From Thiothrix sp. (lineage in GTDB: Bacteria; Pseudomonadota; Gammaproteobacteria; Thiotrichales; Thiotrichaceae): a DNA stretch of 59,571 bases. The notes below the pieces were generated by a model, which saw nothing but the letters and a program-made list of their open reading frames with translations, did not search any database and had not been told where the DNA came from. A program made the position numbers and the translations under genes. Shown here in pieces: positions 57,232 to 59,571 of the stretch. Each line of letters opens with the position of its first letter. Within the stretch, counting starts at the first letter, position 1. The DNA is taken from assembly GCF_028714775.1 (NCBI RefSeq), contig NZ_JAQTLS010000024.1:1-59571 (forward strand), in the 5' to 3' direction.

Positions 57232-57603
57232 TTATAGGCCTAACGTCCCGCTTAACCTGCTGTACCTGCTGTACCTGCTGTACCTGCTGTACTTCGGTTC
57301 CCATGCATTGTATTCTGGATAAGAATTGCAAATATTACAAATATAGTGGCCCGGATAGGGGCCAATACATGTATCGCAATTTTTAATAATTTCTGTTTTT
57401 ATTTCTTCTTCTTCTTTTTTAAATTCAAGTTGATCGTATTTTAATAATCCTGTGTTCCGGTATTTCTTTGCAAGCTCTATTAACCTTTGTCCTGCCACAC
57501 ATTTTTCCAAACACCGTATTAATTCTTTATCATCGAGCGATTTGGCACGAGAGGCACTAAGCTTGCAAATAAGGGCATCGAGCCACAAAGGTTTATTATT
57601 CAT
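57232..57603 (-). CDS. cassette protein reading into attC repeats
   Basis: 123 residues starting MNNKPLWLDALICK. The middle has CDTCIGP and CNICNSYP, a likely zinc ribbon. The last ~20 residues (YSRYSRYSRYSRLSG) are translated from the nine-base tandem repeats and R' half of the adjacent attC, so the natural C-terminus has been lost or replaced. Confidence 0.55.
   Translation of the reverse strand: MNNKPLWLDALICKLSASRAKSLDDKELIRCLEKCVAGQRLIELAKKYRNTGLLKYDQLEFKKEEEEIKTEIIKNCDTCIGPYPGHYICNICNSYPEYNAWEPKYSRYSRYSRYSRLSGTLGL
57238..57291 (-). other. half attC with four nine-base repeats
   Basis: R' GTTAGGC (57244-57238) and an L'-like arm are present, but the matching R''/L'' half is missing. 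Four exact copies of CCTGCTGTA (57256-57291, plus strand) extend the arm. It is a deletion or slippage product of an attC. Confidence 0.6.
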
Positions 57604-57613
57604 AATTATTTCA

Positions 57614-57714
57614 CGCTAACGGTTAGGGTTAACCTGTTCGGCCAATTATAATACGCGCTTTAGCGCATACCGTTGGCCGTCTTGGCCGAATCAGCGTTGA
57701 ACCCCTTGTTCGTT
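57614..57714 (-). other. integron-type attC site
   Basis: Minus strand R'' AACGAAC (57714-57708), then AAGGGGTTCAACGCTGATTCGGCCA, loop, TGGCCGAACAGGTTAACC, R' GTTAGCG (57620-57614). L arms pair with extra bases on the R'' side. It separates the genes at 57691-58014 and 57232-57603. Confidence 0.8.
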
Positions 57715-58014
57715 TGCAACCGGCTCTTTTGTTTTATTATCCGGCGCGATTGGTTTTCTTTTATTCCATATTTCTATTGTTAATTCAATATCTCTGAATT
57801 TTGGTGTTGCCAGATTGTTATAATAACTATGCTCAAAATGATTCCAACAAGTACATTCAATTTTAAATTCAGGATTACTTGGTGTCCCGCCGTTTAATAA
57901 TATTGGTTTATCTCCACAAAAAGGACACGATAACAATCTGCCTTTATTTTCTTCAATAATCTTTTGTATTTTATCTCTTCTTTCTTTTGATTTTCGTTTA
58001 TATTCTTCATTCAT
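57691..58014 (-). CDS. Lar-like restriction alleviation protein
   Basis: 107 residues from the ATG after GAGAGGAAATTT. LLSCPFCGDKPILLNGG (Cys pair near residue 30) followed by CTCWNHF and ending IEIWNKRKP matches the Lar/TIGR03655 zinc-ribbon pattern (C-P-F-C-G ... C ... W-N-R). Some members protect phage DNA from type I restriction. A cassette-borne anti-restriction gene would be a useful cargo for a phage. Readthrough into the attC gives the last few residues. Confidence 0.6.
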   Translation of the reverse strand: MNEEYKRKSKERRDKIQKIIEENKGRLLSCPFCGDKPILLNGGTPSNPEFKIECTCWNHFEHSYYNNLATPKFRDIELTIEIWNKRKPIAPDNKTKEPVANEQGVQR

Positions 58015-58052
58015 AAATTTCCTCTCTTTCGCGCCGGATTCGCCGGTTGTCA

Positions 58053-58186
58053 ACCGAACGTTCGGGTTAAGCGGCTGAACCTGTTAGATCCCCGGCTTAT
58101 TGGATATTACGCCGCCGCCCACCTCTGCGGATGGGTCGGACAAGGACATCGTCGCAGGTTCAGTCCGCTTGAACCCATTGTTAGGC
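58053..58186 (-). other. integron-type attC site
   Basis: Minus strand R'' GCCTAAC (58186-58180), L'' TTCAAGCGGACTGAACCTG, long loop, CAGGTTCAGCCGC, R' GTTCGGT (58059-58053). Very well paired (13-base arms with two extrahelical bases). Confidence 0.85.
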
Positions 58187-58387
58187 CGCTGTCTGCGCGC
58201 CGATTCCTCGCGGTATTGAGATATGGCACAAATCCTCTATAAATCCGATACTTCCTTTATCAATTTTTTTTCCGGCATGAATGAGGATGCGCCCACGAAC
58301 AGGAGTGTACCAATCCCTATTTTCAATATCTTTTCCTGCATTCAATATTGCCCACGCCCACGGCTGTTGTATTGATAATGCCTTCAT
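58181..58387 (-). CDS. truncated ASCH-domain protein
   Basis: 68 residues starting MKALSIQQPWAWAILNAGK. The IQQPWAW, DIENRDWYTPVRG and ILIHAGKK motifs are the N-terminal half of the ASCH fold, an RNA-binding-type domain. Known members are about 110-150 residues, so this protein stops midway, with its stop codon just at the attC R'' box. It may be a fragment or an attenuated form. The AGGAGAAG ribosome site is intact. Confidence 0.6.
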   Translation of the reverse strand: MKALSIQQPWAWAILNAGKDIENRDWYTPVRGRILIHAGKKIDKGSIGFIEDLCHISIPRGIGAQTAA

Positions 58388-58421
58388 ATTTCTTCTCCTA
58401 ATCTCGGCGCGCTCTTGGGCG

Positions 58422-58510
58422 GCCTAACGCCGCATTAACCTGCTAAACCGATTTATAATAAGGAGCGCACAGTCGCCGCCATTTTGTCAGGCGTGAGATT
58501 AACACCGCTG
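58422..58510 (-). other. degraded attC-like site
   Basis: A good R' half (GTTAGGC 58428-58422 with L'-like CGGTTTAGCAGGTTAATG) faces a right side with only weak pairing (CGCCTGACAAAATGG). The cassette between this site and 58958 ends with a TTAAT remnant in place of the R'' box. Low confidence. Confidence 0.35.
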
Positions 58511-58687
58511 GCCACGCGGTGGGCTTGGTATGGGCGCGATCTTTTTTCTTGCTGTAATTTTTATTTCTAATTCTGTGAAATTATTACTATCCAGCATTGC
58601 CCGTAAACTGGAAATCATCATTTGTGGAGACACGTCTTTTAATAATGTTTTTACTTCTTCTTGTTCCGTTTTTTCCATTTTTTCCAT
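58499..58687 (-). CDS. small cassette protein of unknown function
   Basis: 62 residues starting MEKMEKTEQEEVKTLL, with a leader GGCGCGAGGAGAATA before the ATG. Acidic helical front, basic end. It follows the 58740-58913 gene in the same cassette. No motif recognised. Confidence 0.5.
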   Translation of the reverse strand: MEKMEKTEQEEVKTLLKDVSPQMMISSLRAMLDSNNFTELEIKITARKKIAPIPSPPRGQRC

Positions 58688-58739
58688 TTTTTATTCTCCT
58701 CGCGCCCAAGTTAGAGTGCGCCTTTTCCTGCGGCGCATC

Positions 58740-58913
58740 TTATGACTGGATTGCTACAATTTTTGTCCCATCTTTTCTCATGATCTCAAATACTGAGTTG
58801 GCACCCCCCGTACCCTCGTCTGCGCACTCAGGATTATGGTCATGCGCAAACAATTCTACATTCAATTCAGGAGATTGTTTTTTTAATTCCGTTATTAACT
58901 GCTTTACTCGCAT
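58740..58913 (-). CDS. small cassette protein of unknown function
   Basis: 57 residues starting MRVKQLITELKKQSPELNV, with AAAAGGAAAAA before the ATG. The L-I-x-x-L-K-x-x-x-P-E-L/V start is typical of small phage proteins of unknown role. It uses the 37-base leader repeat. First gene of a two-gene cassette. Confidence 0.55.
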   Translation of the reverse strand: MRVKQLITELKKQSPELNVELFAHDHNPECADEGTGGANSVFEIMRKDGTKIVAIQS

Positions 58914-58924
58914 TTTTTCCTTTT

Positions 58925-58961
58925 GCGCCGCACGATGAGGCGATTGGTGTAGCCTAACGTT
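58925..58961. repeat. 37-base leader repeat, copy 2
   Basis: Identical to 916-952, including an R' box. The repeat lies at the 5' end of a second cassette, so recombination between the two could delete or invert what lies between them. Confidence 0.85.
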
Positions 58962-59043
58962 AGGGTTAAGCCGTTTTGCCAGCTATAATAAATCCGAGTC
59001 CATAAGCCGTCCTGGCAAAATCAGCTTGAACCCATTGTTCGGT
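58952..59043 (-). other. integron-type attC site (canonical)
   Basis: Minus strand R'' ACCGAAC (59043-59037), AATGGGTTCAAGCTGATTT, stem TTGCCAGG/CTGGCAAAA, CGGCTTAACCC, R' GTTAGGC (58958-58952). Closely resembles classical attC sites in order and spacing. Confidence 0.85.
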
Positions 59044-59115
59044 TGCATGGTGGCCGGGCTGGATTGCTTTCTTATAGGTATTGCCAGCCCATTGTTTTGA
59101 CTTTATTCTCTTCAT
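58966..59115 (-). CDS. small protein whose end is encoded by an attC
   Basis: 49 residues starting MKRIKSKQWAGNTYKK; the ATG overlaps the stop of the RHH-like gene upstream (ATGA). The second half (from ~HATEQWVQADF) is translated from the attC hairpin. The first ~25 residues are basic. It may be a partner of the RHH protein whose true C-terminus was lost on cassette formation. Confidence 0.4.
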   Translation of the reverse strand: MKRIKSKQWAGNTYKKAIQPGHHATEQWVQADFARTAYGLGFIIAGKTA

Positions 59116-59297
59116 ACGGCAGCCCTCTTTGTCTTATTTCTCGCGCCGCATTGCTTTAAATTTCTCTTGATCCAGTTTTCTATAATATTCGTTACCGTCC
59201 AGTTCACCGGTCGGTCATTAATCTCCGAATATCCTTCCAGTCGTTTCCACGTTATTTCTGGAAGATATACACTTCTTAATTTCATGTTTCTTTTCAT
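59112..59297 (-). CDS. ribbon-helix-helix-like regulator in a cassette
   Basis: 61 residues from the ATG at 59297 (an upstream in-frame ATG at 59354 lacks a ribosome site). MKRNMKLRSVYLPEITWKRLEGY with a strand then helices ending in NWTVTNIIENWIKRNL fits an Arc-type fold. Its own promoter region overlaps that of the divergent plus-strand zinc-ribbon gene. Regulatory role inferred. Confidence 0.55.
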   Translation of the reverse strand: MKRNMKLRSVYLPEITWKRLEGYSEINDRPVNWTVTNIIENWIKRNLKQCGARNKTKRAAV

Positions 59298-59330
59298 AAT
59301 ATTTCTTGTTGATTTTTTGTTAAAATATTC

Positions 59331-59366
59331 TTGACTTATTCGTACAATAACCATATTTTATATAAT
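59331..59366 (+). promoter_or_regulatory. rightward promoter of the zinc-ribbon gene
   Basis: -35 TTGACT (59331-59336), 17-base spacer, -10 TATTTT (59354-59359), with TATAAT a few bases on (59361-59366) and a strong AAGGAGG ribosome site after it. It opposes the minus-strand RHH gene. Confidence 0.6.
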
Positions 59367-59383
59367 AAATAAGGAGGTTCATT

Positions 59384-59571
59384 ATGGCTTGGTCAACTTG
59401 TCCAAAGTGTGGTGGTCATATGTTTGAGATTAAAGAAAATGAACCCTCCGGTTCAGCTTATAAAGTTATGGTTTTTCAATGTACCGGGTGTGGCCACCCT
59501 TTTGGTATTATGGATTATTTTAATATTGGAACACTGCTTCAAAACCAGAAAAAAGATATTAGCGACCTTTC
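59384..59571 (+). CDS. zinc-ribbon protein, cut by the right edge
   Basis: At least 62 residues, MAWSTCPKCGGHMFE with CPKCG and later CTGCGHPFGIMDYFNIGTLL, a two-pair zinc ribbon seen in many small phage proteins. Strong ribosome site (AAGGAGG) seven bases upstream. The 3' end is off the window. If the window is circular the frame would end at base 4 with TGA, but related proteins usually run further, so the end is uncertain. Confidence 0.65.
   Translation, partial: MAWSTCPKCGGHMFEIKENEPSGSAYKVMVFQCTGCGHPFGIMDYFNIGTLLQNQKKDISDL

Noticed and set aside
57232-57300. CRISPR-like repeat near 57256-57291
   Set aside because: Nine-base tandem repeats without spacers; they are part of an attC arm. 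The attC sites themselves are palindromic and differ in sequence and length, so no CRISPR array is present.
58688-58740. A separate attC between the two genes of the 58499-58913 cassette
   Set aside because: A CTCTAAC and a new-looking leader are present, but there are no L arms or matching R' box, so it is at best a scar.
1-59571. Integron integrase, phage integrase, transposase or reverse transcriptase gene
   Set aside because: No protein shows tyrosine or serine recombinase signatures, DDE motifs or a YxDD reverse-transcriptase motif.
1-59571. tRNA or rRNA genes
   Set aside because: No cloverleaf with a TTCRA-type T-loop in the right context was seen by eye. A covariance search would be needed to exclude them fully.

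Overview
The window is a tailed double-stranded DNA phage genome, or nearly all of one. It carries small and large terminase, portal, scaffold, coat, head-tail connectors, a P22/T7-like tail nozzle, internal virion proteins and a lysis block, nearly all in tightly coupled plus-strand operons with ATGA/TAATG overlaps. I see no tail tape-measure gene of the long-tailed type, no tail sheath and no DNA polymerase, so a podovirus-like particle that relies on host replication is the simplest reading. Promoters are canonical sigma-70 type and Shine-Dalgarno sites are strong. The host cannot be named from the sequence; LamG and exported beta-rich proteins plus integron-type sites suggest a Gram-negative bacterium.

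Layout. 1-1397 and 56038-59571: minus-strand arrays of very small genes separated by sites that look like integron attC sites (imperfect palindromes bounded by GTTRRRY/RYYYAAC). 1432-1841: a small leftward RHH-like gene and a divergent promoter pair. 1841-10820: nucleic-acid module (Cas4-like nuclease fused to a recombination-directionality-like domain, cytosine-5 methyltransferase, Orf/NinB-like protein, Lar-like zinc protein, radical SAM enzyme, replication initiator, DnaB-like helicase, VRR-NUC nuclease). 10836-19530: an unusual block of glycan-type enzymes (a GT2-FkbM-GT32 triple fusion, a tandem GT-A protein, a radical SAM enzyme, two SAM methyltransferases). 19935-20735: two promoter-driven putative structured RNAs and a gene relic; a third such RNA lies at 7118-7230. 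20735-39200: head, connector, tail and internal virion genes. 39200-47501: a 2040-residue polyvalent-type protein, an ATP-grasp ligase and a GNAT fused to a C39-like peptidase domain. 47498-50404: lysis region. 50413-56043: a large exported beta-rich protein and the terminase genes.

The most unusual element is the cassette array. Seven well-formed and four degraded attC-like sites all face the same way. They separate cassettes carrying Lar-like, ASCH-like, ribbon-helix-helix and zinc-ribbon proteins. No integron integrase is present, so this is a cluster of attC sites lacking an integrase (CALIN-like) inside a phage genome. The inner boundary falls exactly on the stop codon of the large terminase gene, and a leftward promoter sits where a cassette promoter would be expected. 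Most cassettes show complementarity between their two ends well beyond the 7-base core. One cassette gene has a deleted relic just upstream of the portal gene.

The three putative non-coding RNAs each have their own promoter, an intrinsic-terminator-like 3' hairpin, and an upstream strand complementary to a downstream loop (a pseudoknot or switch design). All functional names below rest on motif recognition by eye; no database search was possible.
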